A DNA stretch of 25,770 nt from JAWOJF01 sp046481785 (GCA_046481785.1 JAWOJF010000188.1:1-25770), one strand, 5' to 3'. Positions 7,670-17,037 are shown, counted from the stretch's first letter. The notes: generated by a model not told the origin, from the letters alone. Numbers and translations are program-made.

Positions 7670-10138
7670 ATGAAAATTAAGTTTCCCGCGTTCTTATTCA
7701 CCCTGCTTTTTACTGCTAATTTAGCAGCCCAAAGCGATACATTATTAAAACTATGGGATAATAAACCAGCTAAACAATGGATTGAAGCATACCCCATTGG
7801 CAATGGGCGCTTAGGAGCAATGATTTTCGGCGATCCTAACCAGGAAACAATTCAACTTAATGAAAATACTATTTGGGGAGGCCAGCCCCATCATAATGAT
7901 AATCCGGCAGCTAAAGAAGTTTTGGATAAAGTAAGACAACTTATCTTTGACGGCAATTATGAAGAGGCACATAACCTGGTTAATCAAAAATTTATAAGCA
8001 GTGTATCTCATGGGATGCCATATCAAACTGCGGGAAATCTAAATTTAACATTTTCGATCCCTGAAGCTTTTTCTGATTACTACAGAGAACTGAATATTGA
8101 AAATGCAACTGCTTCTGTACGCTACAATGCTGCAGGCGTTACTTACAAACGTGAAATGTTTGCATCCGCCCCTGATCAGGTTATAGTAATGAATTGTACT
8201 GCAAGTAAACCGGGCAAAGTTAATTTTACTGCTTCTCTTAACAGGCCTTCGGATGTTAAAATTTTTACCAGGAATAACAATGAGATTATTCTCTCAGGAA
8301 TAACGGGTGATTGTGATTCAATAAGGGGAGATGTAAAGTTCTGCATAAATGTAAAAATAATAATTGAAGCCGGAGTTATAACAGCAACAGATAGTGCATT
8401 ATTTGTAACAAATGCCAATGCTGCTAAAATATTCATTTCTATAGCTACGAGTTTTAATAACTATGCAGATATTAGCGGCAATGCTGGTGAAAGAGCTGAT
8501 AATTATATTCAAAATACTGTGAATAAAAAATATGAACAGATTTTATCGGATCATATTGCAGATTATCAGAAATATTTTAAAAGAGTCAGCCTTGATCTTG
8601 GAATAACAGACTCAGTAAAAAATCCGACCGATATACGGATTGAGCAATTTGCCAAAGGGTATGATCCTCAACTGGCAGCGCTATATTTCCAGTTCGGCAG
8701 ATACCTGCTTATATCTTCTTCACGGCCGGCCGGTCAGCCTGCTAATTTACAGGGGCTGTGGAATGATCAGTTATATCCGCCATGGGATAGTAAATACACT
8801 TTAAACATAAATACTGAAATGAATTATTGGCTGTCGGAAACAACTAACCTTAGTGAAATGAATGAACCACTTATTCAAATGATTAAGGAGTTATCTCTTA
8901 CAGGGGAAAAAACTGCAAAGGATATGTACAATGCACAAGGCTGGGTTGTCCATCATAATACAGATATTTGGCGTATTTCAGGACCTGTTGACGGAGCATT
9001 TTGGGGAATGTGGCCGATGGGCGGTGCCTGGCTTAGTCAGCATCTATGGGAGAAATATGAGTATAGCGGGGATGTTAAATATCTGGAAACGGTATATCCT
9101 GTAATGAAAAGTGCTGTAGAATTTTATCTCAGCTTTTTAGTAGAAGAGCCGGTAAATAAATGGCTGGTTGTTTCTCCTTCTATTTCTCCTGAGAATGCCC
9201 CGTCTGATCATCCGCAATATTCAGTTGCTGCAGGAACAACCATAGATAATCAGTTACTTCTTGATTTGTTTACTAAAACATTTAAAGCTGCTGAAGTTTT
9301 GAACATAGATAAAGCATTTATAAAAAAAATTAAAGAGACTCTAAACCGGATGGCCCCCATGCAAATTGGCAAATACAGCCAGTTACAGGAATGGATGCAT
9401 GACTGGGATAACCCGGAAGATCATCACAGGCATGTATCTCATTTATATGGGGTTTATCCGGGTAATCAAATATCACCATATCATACTCCTGATCTTTTTG
9501 AAGCTGCAAGAAATTCTCTTGAGTATAGGGGCGACCCTTCCACTGGATGGTCAATGAATTGGAAGATTAATTTATGGGCTCGTTTTCTTGATGGAAACCA
9601 TGCATATAAGTTGATAACTAACCAGATCAGCCTTGTAACCAATATGGGGTTTGAAGATAGCGGGGGAACCTATCCTAATATGTTTGATGCACATCCGCCC
9701 TTTCAGATTGATGGAAACTTTGGTTTTACAGCCGGCATTGTTGAAATGCTGATTCAGAGTCAGGATGGTGCTATCCACATCCTGCCTGCATTACCGGATG
9801 TTTGGCAAAACGGAAGCATAAAAGGACTTCGGGCACGCGGGGGTTTTGAAATTGAATTATTGGAATGGCAAAACGGGAAATTAAAAAAGATAGTAATTAA
9901 ATCATTCTTGGGGGGTAATTGCCGTATACGTTCATACTCAAAGCTGAAGATTGAAGGTAGAGAAAAACTGGAAGCTGCTTCCGGAATAAATACAAATTCT
10001 TTTTATTACGTACCGGAAATAAAGAAACCTGTTATTTCGGAGAAAGCAACACTAAATGGGTTTTATCTAAAAAAAGTAAATGAATATGATTTATCTACTA
10101 TTCCTGGTGGTGCTTACATAATTAATGCTGACGATTAG
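7670..10138 (+). CDS. GH95 glycoside hydrolase, alpha-L-fucosidase/alpha-L-galactosidase
   Basis: This exported inverting glycosidase has 822 residues, normal for the family, and a signal peptide ending near LAAQ. The N-terminal beta domain starts with WIEAYPIGNGRLGAM and LNENTIWGG. The alpha/alpha-barrel carries all GH95 catalytic motifs known from Bifidobacterium AfcA: LNINTEMNYW (N379 and N381, which activate water), SPSISPEN (E508, acid) and PPFQIDGNFG (D681). Thr377 stands just before the first asparagine pair, where, as I recall, alpha-L-fucosidases have His and a Bacteroides ovatus xylan-locus alpha-L-galactosidase has Thr. With its xylan context this favours removal of L-galactose from xylan side chains over defucosylation (inference). 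There is no T9SS tail. No clear ribosome binding site precedes the ATG, but no better start exists. Confidence 0.92.
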   Translation: MKIKFPAFLFTLLFTANLAAQSDTLLKLWDNKPAKQWIEAYPIGNGRLGAMIFGDPNQETIQLNENTIWGGQPHHNDNPAAKEVLDKVRQLIFDGNYEEAHNLVNQKFISSVSHGMPYQTAGNLNLTFSIPEAFSDYYRELNIENATASVRYNAAGVTYKREMFASAPDQVIVMNCTASKPGKVNFTASLNRPSDVKIFTRNNNEIILSGITGDCDSIRGDVKFCINVKIIIEAGVITATDSALFVTNANAAKIFISIATSFNNYADISGNAGERADNYIQNTVNKKYEQILSDHIADYQKYFKRVSLDLGITDSVKNPTDIRIEQFAKGYDPQLAALYFQFGRYLLISSSRPAGQPANLQGLWNDQLYPPWDSKYTLNINTEMNYWLSETTNLSEMNEPLIQMIKELSLTGEKTAKDMYNAQGWVVHHNTDIWRISGPVDGAFWGMWPMGGAWLSQHLWEKYEYSGDVKYLETVYPVMKSAVEFYLSFLVEEPVNKWLVVSPSISPENAPSDHPQYSVAAGTTIDNQLLLDLFTKTFKAAEVLNIDKAFIKKIKETLNRMAPMQIGKYSQLQEWMHDWDNPEDHHRHVSHLYGVYPGNQISPYHTPDLFEAARNSLEYRGDPSTGWSMNWKINLWARFLDGNHAYKLITNQISLVTNMGFEDSGGTYPNMFDAHPPFQIDGNFGFTAGIVEMLIQSQDGAIHILPALPDVWQNGSIKGLRARGGFEIELLEWQNGKLKKIVIKSFLGGNCRIRSYSKLKIEGREKLEAASGINTNSFYYVPEIKKPVISEKATLNGFYLKKVNEYDLSTIPGGAYIINADD

Positions 10139-10270
10139 AAATTCAGAAACCTATGCATATTAAGGAAAATAGGATACATTATATTTTATTATGCATGACA
10201 ATAAAATAGTGAGAACAATTAAAATTATTAATATTTCAAAAATTGAGACATTAAAATAATAAGGGAAATT

Positions 10271-12187
10271 ATGAAAAAAATAGTACTGTTAATTTCTGTT
10301 TTTCTTGTGGTTAGTGTAAACACTAATTCTCAAAGTTTAACTAAACATGCACCGCAGGGGTACGATTCTTTACGGGTAGAAATACCGCATGGAAAGATCG
10401 ATTCTGTTTTATATGAATCAGGAACTGTCGGCACCGAACGGAAAGCCTTAATTTATACTCCGCCCGGATTTTCAAAAGATAAAAAATATCCCGTCCTATA
10501 TCTTTTACATGGTATCGGCGGAGATGAAAGAGAATGGCTAAACGGCGGGAAGCCGCAGGTAATACTTGATAACCTTTATGCTGAAAATAAAATTGAGCCG
10601 ATGATTGTAGTTATGCCTAACGGCAGGGCAATGAAGAATGATCGTGTTGAAGGGAATATTTTTGACAGGGATAAAGTAGAAGCCTTTGCCGCATTTGAAA
10701 AAGACCTGCTTAATGATTTAATTCCTTTCATCGAAAAGGAATTCCCGGTTTATACCGATCGTGAGAACCGGGCAATTGCAGGATTATCGATGGGAGGCGG
10801 ACAATCATTAAATTTTGGGCTGGGTAACCTGGAAAAGTTTGCATGGGTTGGCGGTTTCTCCTCCGCTCCAAATACCAAAAGCCCTGAAGTACTTGTTCCT
10901 GATCCGGTTGAAGCAAAAAAGAAATTAAGCCTGCTCTGGATCTCATGCGGTGATGATGACGGGCTTATTATATTCAGTCAGCGGTTACATGAATACCTGA
11001 AGGCATTCGAAGTTCCGCATATTTATTATATAGAGCCCGGTGTACATGATTTTAACGTGTGGAAAAATTCTTTATATATGTTCTCTCAGCTTATCTTTAA
11101 ACCGGTTGATGTTTCAAAATTCAATCAGTATACAATTCTCGGAACGCCTGCTCCTACAAATGTAAGAAGAGCAAAGTATCCCCAGATAATGCCTGATAAT
11201 AGTGTCCGGTTCCTCATAAAAGCTCCGGATGCACAAAAAATGCAAATCGATCTTGTAAAAAAATATGATATGGTTAAGGATACGGGCGGGTATTGGGAAG
11301 TAACAACTGATACAATAAGTGAAGGGTTTCATTACTACTCCTTATTAATAGATGGTGTGGCAGTATGCGACCCTGCAAGCGAAACATTTTACGGAATGGG
11401 CAGGATGGCAAGCGGAATTGAAATCCCTATAAGGGGGATAAATTACTATGAGCTAAGGAATGTTCCTCATGGTGAGATCAGGATTAAAAAATATTTTTCT
11501 ACAGTCTTAAACAGATGGCGCCAGTTTTACATTTATACTCCGCCAGGATATGATTCTTCAAATGTCAAATATCCTGTTCTGTATATTCTTCATGGAGGCG
11601 GGGAGGATGAAAGAGGATGGGCAGCACAGGGTAAAACAGATTTGATTCTTGATAACCTTATTGCTGAAGGAAAAGCAAAACCAATGCTGGTTGTAATGCC
11701 TGATGGAAATATAGATTTGCCGGGCTTTGGAGAACAGATATTAAAAATGTTTGAAGCTGAATTAAAACAATCTATTATTCCGTTTGTTGAAAAAAATTAC
11801 CGTGCAGAAGCCGATTCTAAAAACCGTGCCCTTGCAGGCCTTTCTATGGGAGGATTACAAACCCTTTATGCCGGAATAAACAACACGCAGTTGTTTTCAT
11901 ACCTCGGTGTATTCAGTTCAGGCTGGATAGCACCTATGCAAAATGATATTGCAGATGTTCAATATGAGTTCATAAAAAATAATTCGGATGTTGTAAGCAA
12001 AAATCTGAAACTTCTCTGGATTGCAATGGGAGGCAAAGAAGACATTGCTTATAATAATTGTCAGATCATGCTTGCAAAATTTGATGAGCTTAATTTAAAA
12101 TATACATACAGTGAATATCCCGGCGGACATACCTGGCCGGTATGGAGAAATAATCTTTACAATTTTGCACCGCTGTTGTTTAAATAA
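10271..12187 (+). CDS. Double carbohydrate esterase, CE1-CBM48-like-CE1 (acetyl-xylan/feruloyl esterase type)
   Basis: One polypeptide carries two esterase D/CE1 alpha/beta-hydrolase domains. After a signal peptide (residues 1-21) the first domain spans about 35-275, with GLSMGG (S173), CGDDDG (D228-D230) and PGVHDF (H259). A CBM48-like E-set domain follows at about 298-395 (NSVRFLIKAPDAQKM to GFHYYSLLIDG). The second esterase spans about 398-638, with GLSMGG (S525), GGKED (D591) and PGGHTW (H620). Both domains keep an intact Ser-Asp-His set and the HG oxyanion motif (H80 and H441), so both are probably active. Fused CE1 esterases from xylan loci of Bacteroidota deacetylate xylan or release ferulate; which domain does what cannot be read here. 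AAGGG five bases upstream supports the ATG. No T9SS tail is present. Confidence 0.88.
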   Translation: MKKIVLLISVFLVVSVNTNSQSLTKHAPQGYDSLRVEIPHGKIDSVLYESGTVGTERKALIYTPPGFSKDKKYPVLYLLHGIGGDEREWLNGGKPQVILDNLYAENKIEPMIVVMPNGRAMKNDRVEGNIFDRDKVEAFAAFEKDLLNDLIPFIEKEFPVYTDRENRAIAGLSMGGGQSLNFGLGNLEKFAWVGGFSSAPNTKSPEVLVPDPVEAKKKLSLLWISCGDDDGLIIFSQRLHEYLKAFEVPHIYYIEPGVHDFNVWKNSLYMFSQLIFKPVDVSKFNQYTILGTPAPTNVRRAKYPQIMPDNSVRFLIKAPDAQKMQIDLVKKYDMVKDTGGYWEVTTDTISEGFHYYSLLIDGVAVCDPASETFYGMGRMASGIEIPIRGINYYELRNVPHGEIRIKKYFSTVLNRWRQFYIYTPPGYDSSNVKYPVLYILHGGGEDERGWAAQGKTDLILDNLIAEGKAKPMLVVMPDGNIDLPGFGEQILKMFEAELKQSIIPFVEKNYRAEADSKNRALAGLSMGGLQTLYAGINNTQLFSYLGVFSSGWIAPMQNDIADVQYEFIKNNSDVVSKNLKLLWIAMGGKEDIAYNNCQIMLAKFDELNLKYTYSEYPGGHTWPVWRNNLYNFAPLLFK

Positions 12188-12319
12188 TCTGATGAGAAGC
12201 CGGGAGATAAACTGGAGCCTAAAACCAGGATAAGCACTTCATACAAAATTCAATTGTAATGCATAACTGGTTCACAGAAAATTTCATTATATATGTTGAT
12301 AAAAATATCAGGGAATTAT

Positions 12320-14938
12320 ATGAAAAAAAAATTATTGTTAGTATTGGTTCTTTTATTTTCGATAAGCTGCCGGGCTCAGACAATGCCTTATCAGAATCCT
12401 GAATTAAGTTCAGAAGAGAGAGCGAAAGATCTTATATCAAGGTTAACATTAGAAGAAAAAGCTGCATTAATGTGTGATGTATCAGATGCTATTCCACGTC
12501 TTGGTATAAAAAAATTTAATTGGTGGAGTGAAGCTTTACATGGGCTGGCGAATAATGATAGTGTTACTGTTTTTCCTCAGCCGATTGGCATGGCTGCTTC
12601 TTTTAATGATGAATTGGTCTACCGTATCTTCAATGCCGCATCTGATGAAACACGTGCAAAGTATAATCAAGCAACGGCACGAGGTTTAGAGAACCGGCGT
12701 TTTTTAAGCCTTTCAGTTTGGACTCCAAACATTAACATCTTCCGTGATCCGCGCTGGGGGCGGGGACAGGAAACTTATGGAGAGGATCCTTACTTAACTT
12801 CACGCATGGGTGTTTCGGTTGTTAAAGGCTTACAGGGGCCGGCCGATGCAAAATACAGGAAGCTGCTGGCATGCGCTAAACACTATGCTGTTCATTCCGG
12901 TCCGGAATGGAGCCGGCATTCTCTAAATCTCACCAATGTTGATCCCCGCGATTTATGGGAAACCTATCTGCCTGCATTTAAAGCTTTAGTACAGGAAGCG
13001 GATGTCCGCCAGGTGATGTGTGCTTATCAGCGTTTAGATGATGAACCTTGCTGCGGAAATACACAGTTACTTCAAACTATACTGCGCGAGGACTGGGGTT
13101 TTAAATATTTAGTGGTTTCTGATTGCGGAGCAATAGCAGATTTTTATACAAGTCATAAAGTCTCACCCGATGCTGTTCATGCGGCTGCAAAAGGTGTTTT
13201 GGCAGGTACCGATGTTGAATGCCAGTGGGAAAACCATAATTATAAAAAACTACCTGAAGCTGTTGAAAAAGGTTTGGTTACCGAAGAAGAAATTAACTCA
13301 CGATTGATGAGGGTGCTGGTTGGCAGGTTCGACCTGGGAGAGATGGATGACGATGCGCTTGTTCCATGGGCTAAAATTCCTGCATCAATTATAAATAATG
13401 AAGAACACAGGAAACTTGCTTTAGATATGGCTCTTCAATCTATGACGCTTCTTCAGAATAATAACAATATACTTCCCCTGAAAAAAACTGATAAGATAGC
13501 AGTAATTGGTCCGAATGCTAATGATAAACCTATGTTGTGGGGAAATTACAACGGAACACCGGTCAGAACAATTACTATTCTGGACGGTATAACTTCAGTG
13601 CTTAAAGCAGATATTAAAACATCTGCAGAGCAGGTTGATGATAAGATCTTTTATGATAAGGGATGCGATTTGGTGGAGGATAAAGTAACAGTAAGTTATT
13701 TCTCAAAATGTTCTATTGATGGTAAAAAAGGTTTTAAAGCTTCTTACTGGAATAACAAAGATTTTTCAGGTGATATAGTTGCAACACAACAGATTACTGA
13801 ACCCATAAAATTAACCACTGCAGGGCAGCACGAATTTGCTTCCGGGGTTAAGCTTGAGGGATTTTCAGGCAAATATGAAACTGAATTTGTCCCGTCTGAA
13901 AGTGAGGAAATTGTTTTTAAATGCGGAGCCACCGGATATTTTGAACTGTTTGTTAATGGCCAGTCTCTTGCAAGCTATCATAACTGGAGGACATTACCAT
14001 CGAGAATTCCGTACAAGGTTGAAGCCGGAAAGAAATATAAAATTGAGATCAGGTATGCTCAGCTAAACAATTGGCAGGCAAATCTCGAATTTAATTTTGG
14101 CAGGGAAGTAGATGTGGATTATTCAGATCTTATAAAGAAACTTGAGGGAATAGATGTGGTTGTATTTGCCGGCGGGCTCTCAACACTGCTTGAAGGTGAA
14201 GAAATGCCTGTATCATATCCCGGCTTCAAGGGGGGTGACCGTACCAATATTGAACTTCCTTCTGTACAGCGTAATTGTTTAAAAGCTTTGAAACAAGCAG
14301 GCAAAAAAATTGTATTCGTAAATTGTTCCGGCTCTGCCATTGCCCTGGAGCCTGAAACTAAAAGCTGTGATGCTATACTTCAGGCATGGTATGGTGGTGA
14401 ATCCGGCGGGCAGGCAGTTGCTGAAGTTTTATTTGGTAATTATAACCCCTCCGGGAAACTGCCCATAAGTTTCTACAAAAATTCTGAGATGCCCGATTTT
14501 GAAGATTACTCGATGAAAGGCCGTACATACCGGTATATGGCGGACGCTCTGTTTCCTTTTGGTTTTGGTTTAAGTTATACAACATTTTCTATTGGCACTG
14601 CAAAACTTAATAAAACCGAATTAAAAGATGATGAATCTGTTGAACTAACAATACCAGTATCAAATACCGGTAAAAGAGACGGAACAGAGATTCTTCAGGT
14701 TTATGTACGTAAAGTAAATGATGCTGATGGTCCTCTTAAAACTTTAAAAGGCTTTCAAAGGGTTGATGCTGCCGCCGGAAAATCCGGGCAGGCTGTTATA
14801 ACACTGCCTTATACATCATTTGAGTTTTACGATAGGGAAAGTGGTAAGATGTTTGTCGGACCCGGCGGGTATGAATTGTGGTACGGAAACAGTTCAGACA
14901 ATAAAGATTTAAAGATGGTTAAAATTAAAATTCAATAA
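12320..14938 (+). CDS. GH3 glycoside hydrolase with PA14 insert, beta-xylosidase/beta-glucosidase type
   Basis: This 872-residue exo-enzyme probably releases xylose from xylo-oligosaccharides. The N-terminal barrel has WWSEALHG, KHYAVHSGPE and the nucleophile motif VVSDCGA (D268). A PA14 domain is inserted in the second domain at about residues 470-590. It is followed by the LLEGEEMPV loop (625-628), which probably holds the acid/base, and the GGDR and WYGGESGGQA motifs. A fibronectin-III-like domain closes the protein (about 760-872). The same architecture occurs in Prevotella and Bacteroides xylosidases, but GH3 specificity is hard to read from sequence. I chose the ATG at 12320 because AGGGA precedes it and a signal peptide starts there; the ATG at 12293 has neither. 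Export may be by normal cleavage near RAQ or as a lipoprotein at SISC; the lipobox is poor. Confidence 0.88.
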   Translation: MKKKLLLVLVLLFSISCRAQTMPYQNPELSSEERAKDLISRLTLEEKAALMCDVSDAIPRLGIKKFNWWSEALHGLANNDSVTVFPQPIGMAASFNDELVYRIFNAASDETRAKYNQATARGLENRRFLSLSVWTPNINIFRDPRWGRGQETYGEDPYLTSRMGVSVVKGLQGPADAKYRKLLACAKHYAVHSGPEWSRHSLNLTNVDPRDLWETYLPAFKALVQEADVRQVMCAYQRLDDEPCCGNTQLLQTILREDWGFKYLVVSDCGAIADFYTSHKVSPDAVHAAAKGVLAGTDVECQWENHNYKKLPEAVEKGLVTEEEINSRLMRVLVGRFDLGEMDDDALVPWAKIPASIINNEEHRKLALDMALQSMTLLQNNNNILPLKKTDKIAVIGPNANDKPMLWGNYNGTPVRTITILDGITSVLKADIKTSAEQVDDKIFYDKGCDLVEDKVTVSYFSKCSIDGKKGFKASYWNNKDFSGDIVATQQITEPIKLTTAGQHEFASGVKLEGFSGKYETEFVPSESEEIVFKCGATGYFELFVNGQSLASYHNWRTLPSRIPYKVEAGKKYKIEIRYAQLNNWQANLEFNFGREVDVDYSDLIKKLEGIDVVVFAGGLSTLLEGEEMPVSYPGFKGGDRTNIELPSVQRNCLKALKQAGKKIVFVNCSGSAIALEPETKSCDAILQAWYGGESGGQAVAEVLFGNYNPSGKLPISFYKNSEMPDFEDYSMKGRTYRYMADALFPFGFGLSYTTFSIGTAKLNKTELKDDESVELTIPVSNTGKRDGTEILQVYVRKVNDADGPLKTLKGFQRVDAAAGKSGQAVITLPYTSFEFYDRESGKMFVGPGGYELWYGNSSDNKDLKMVKIKIQ

Positions 14939-14968
14939 TCTTAAATAGATAAAATAAAGGTGGAAAAA

Positions 14969-15604
14969 ATGAAAACAGGTATTACATTTCTTTTGCTGCT
15001 TGTATTTGGTATAACAGTTAATGCTCAAAAGCTTGATGGTTCCTGGAAGGGTACAATGGCAGGGCCCGATGGAAATTTTGAACTGGTTTTTAGTTTTAAG
15101 GTTGTTGAAAGTTCCTTAACAGGTGATGTTACATCTGCAATGGGATCTTTACCAATTGAAAATGGGAAGGTAAACGGAAATGAATTTTCATTTGACGTTA
15201 ATGTTAATGGGCAGATAATGGGCCATACCGGAATTCTGGAAGGAGATATTGTAAAACTTAGTGCCACTATGATGGATAAGCCAATGGAGTTAACCAGAAT
15301 TATAGAAAAATCAAAAATTGATGGAAAGTGGACTGGTATAGTCAGTAGTCCCCAGGGTGAAATGGATTTAGTATTTACATTTGTAGTAGAAGGCGCCACA
15401 TTATCAGGTAAAAATTCATCAGCCATGGGAGAGATTGATTTAGCCAATGGTATTGTAAACGGAAATGAATTTTCATTTGATGTTGATATACAAGGGATGA
15501 TAGTCAGTCATAAATGCAAATATCTTGAAGATGATTCAATTGATGTAAAAGCTGCAGTTATGGATCAGGAAATTGCCATGAAATTAACAAGAGTAAAACA
15601 ATAA
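14969..15604 (+). CDS. Secreted two-repeat protein of unknown function
   Basis: The protein has 211 residues: a signal peptide ending at VNAQ (residue 20) and two tandem repeats of about 95 residues (about 21-115 and 116-211). Both repeats share DG(S/K)W(K/T)G, a strand with F(S/T)F, SAMG, NGxVNGNEFSFDV and a closing L-T-R. The pattern of alternating strands suggests a beta-sandwich or small barrel. No catalytic residues stand out. Related single domains occur next to, or fused to, glycoside hydrolases in Bacteroidota, from memory, but I know no assigned function. The gene lies 30 bases after the GH3 gene, so the two are probably co-transcribed. AAAGG followed by eight bases supports the ATG at 14969 over the GTG at 14960. 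It could bind xylan or stabilise an enzyme; this is inference. Confidence 0.75.
   Translation: MKTGITFLLLLVFGITVNAQKLDGSWKGTMAGPDGNFELVFSFKVVESSLTGDVTSAMGSLPIENGKVNGNEFSFDVNVNGQIMGHTGILEGDIVKLSATMMDKPMELTRIIEKSKIDGKWTGIVSSPQGEMDLVFTFVVEGATLSGKNSSAMGEIDLANGIVNGNEFSFDVDIQGMIVSHKCKYLEDDSIDVKAAVMDQEIAMKLTRVKQ
15170..15195 (+). repeat. 26-bp direct repeat, copy 1 (internal gene duplication)
   Basis: This stretch, encoding the VNGNEFSFD segment, recurs exactly at 15455-15480. The offset of 285 bases equals 95 codons, the protein repeat unit. The rest of the two units has diverged. Confidence 0.9.
15455..15480 (+). repeat. 26-bp direct repeat, copy 2 (internal gene duplication)
   Basis: Exact copy of 15170-15195, in the same reading frame of the same gene. 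Identity at the synonymous positions here, against clear divergence elsewhere, suggests local conversion or strong constraint on this segment. Confidence 0.9.
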
Positions 15605-16134
15605 GAGATTTAATAATCAGGTTCCAATTAAATAGGGGAATTCCCTTTACGCCACCGCCTGTTGGTGAGTTCCTCTGAATTTATATGCCCGCAATGCCTT
15701 GCGCAATCTGGTTTATTTATAGTTAATAATGGTTTTTATTTAAGACAGTTAATTTCTATTATTTACATACGGTTTGCGAAATATAGGGTGCCACATTTCT
15801 GTTATAATAATTACTGGCTTTAACCATTATAGCGGCAATGAAAAAAAATTAAAATAATTGTTCCGCATGAATTTCAGTAATTGACCATGATGATAATGTT
15901 AATGTTTCTCCCTTCTATTAACAACCATTAAAAGCCCGCATCATAAAATAGGAGTAGCTGCAGAAAGATATTATTAAGAATATAAAAGCTTCACTTAAAC
16001 CCGAACATTAGCATCTGGTTTTTAAACTGAATTTGTTGTTAATAATCCATAATAGCATTTAAAAAATGATTATTAATTATTAACACATAAATAATGAATC
16101 AAAATAAAAACATCGTTATTAAAAAATAATAAAA
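15605..16134. other. 530-bp gap holding a structured inverted repeat
   Basis: This is the longest non-coding stretch among the enzyme genes. At 15633-15677 an imperfect inverted repeat of about 11 base pairs (AGGGGAATTC side against GAGTTCCTCT, three G-U pairs) begins 29 bases after the stop codon. It contains the 10-base palindrome GGGAATTCCC and a CACC/GGTG inner stem. It is not followed by a T run, so it is more likely an mRNA-processing or stabilising structure, or a mobile palindromic repeat, than an intrinsic terminator. The remainder is AT-rich with stops in all frames; I see no gene. A promoter for the downstream hydrolase is likely in the last 100 bases but not identifiable. Confidence 0.4.
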
Positions 16135-17037
16135 ATGGAGACTCTAAAAATTTGTTTTGTTTTATTGCTGCTGATTTCAGTTAAAGCAGCAGCCCAGGAA
16201 ACAATTAACTTATATTCTAAGGATATACCCAATTCAAAAAAGTCCTCTGTTAAAGAAACAGGTATTGACCCGGCAGGGCTTTATCGAAATGTAACAAATC
16301 CCACACTTGAAATATTTAAACCGGAAAAAGAAAAATCGGCCGGAGCTGCCGTAGTTATTTGTCCCGGTGGAAGTTATACAGTACTGGTTTATGAAGCAGA
16401 AGGAATTAGAACAGCTAAAGAATTTGCTAAGAATGGTGTAACAGCTTTTGTTCTCAAATACAGGCTCCCTGACGATTCAACAATGGTTGATAAAACAATC
16501 GGCTCTTTGCAGGATGCACAGCAGGCAATTAAGGTTGTAAGGGAAAATGCACTGGAGTGGGGCATCGATACAAATAAGATCGGAATAATGGGTTTCTCAG
16601 CAGGCGGGCATCTGGCTTCAACTGAGGCTACGCATTTTAACAAAGTACTCATTGAGAATAAAAGCAATACAAACCTGCGTCCTGATTTTTTAATTCTGGT
16701 TTACCCCGTAATAAGTATGCATGATAGTTTAACAGATCCTGGCTCAAGGACTAATTTGCTGGGTGAAAATCCGGCGAAAGAAATAATTGATGAATTCTCA
16801 AATGAATTACAGGTAAATGATAAAACCCCGCCAACTTTTTTAATTCATGCTGGGGATGATGCACTTGTTGATGTTGATAATAGTATAATTTTTTATGAAA
16901 AGCTTAGACATAATAAAGTTCCGGCAGAAATGCATATCTATCCGAAAGGCGGTCATGGATTTGTTCTGTCTATGCCGTCTGAAGAGTGGATGGTCCCTTT
17001 GTTTAAGTGGATGAAAAATAGTAAGTGGATAAACTAA
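16135..17037 (+). CDS. Exported alpha/beta-hydrolase, acetyl-xylan esterase-like
   Basis: This 300-residue enzyme starts with a signal peptide ending near KAAAQ. The alpha/beta-hydrolase fold has an oxyanion motif CPGGSY (residues 76-81), the nucleophile elbow GFSAGGH (S155), HAGDDALV (D242 expected as the acid) and KGGHGF (H274). This is the arrangement of the BD-FAE/esterase-lipase group often found in xylan loci and sometimes annotated as endoxylanase or acetyl esterase. The likely role is removal of acetyl groups from xylo-oligosaccharides. It differs clearly from the CE1 esterases of this locus: it has no CBM48 domain and a different elbow. The start has no clear ribosome binding site, but it begins the signal peptide. 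No T9SS tail is present. Confidence 0.82.
   Translation: METLKICFVLLLLISVKAAAQETINLYSKDIPNSKKSSVKETGIDPAGLYRNVTNPTLEIFKPEKEKSAGAAVVICPGGSYTVLVYEAEGIRTAKEFAKNGVTAFVLKYRLPDDSTMVDKTIGSLQDAQQAIKVVRENALEWGIDTNKIGIMGFSAGGHLASTEATHFNKVLIENKSNTNLRPDFLILVYPVISMHDSLTDPGSRTNLLGENPAKEIIDEFSNELQVNDKTPPTFLIHAGDDALVDVDNSIIFYEKLRHNKVPAEMHIYPKGGHGFVLSMPSEEWMVPLFKWMKNSKWIN

Noticed and set aside
7434..7673. 79-codon plus-strand frame overlapping the GH95 start
   Set aside because: No ribosome binding site, no recognisable family and low-complexity hydrophobic content; better explained as a non-coding leader.
12297..12310. Short inverted repeat TGATA-TATCA before the GH3 gene
   Set aside because: Five-base arms in AT-rich DNA are expected by chance and do not match the palindrome upstream of GH127.
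15025..15447. 140-codon minus-strand frame
   Set aside because: It is fully antisense to the two-repeat secreted protein, lacks a ribosome binding site, and its internal similarity just mirrors the repeats of the sense gene.
15633..15677. Intrinsic terminator after the two-repeat gene
   Set aside because: The stem is not followed by a T run, so I list it as a structured element instead.
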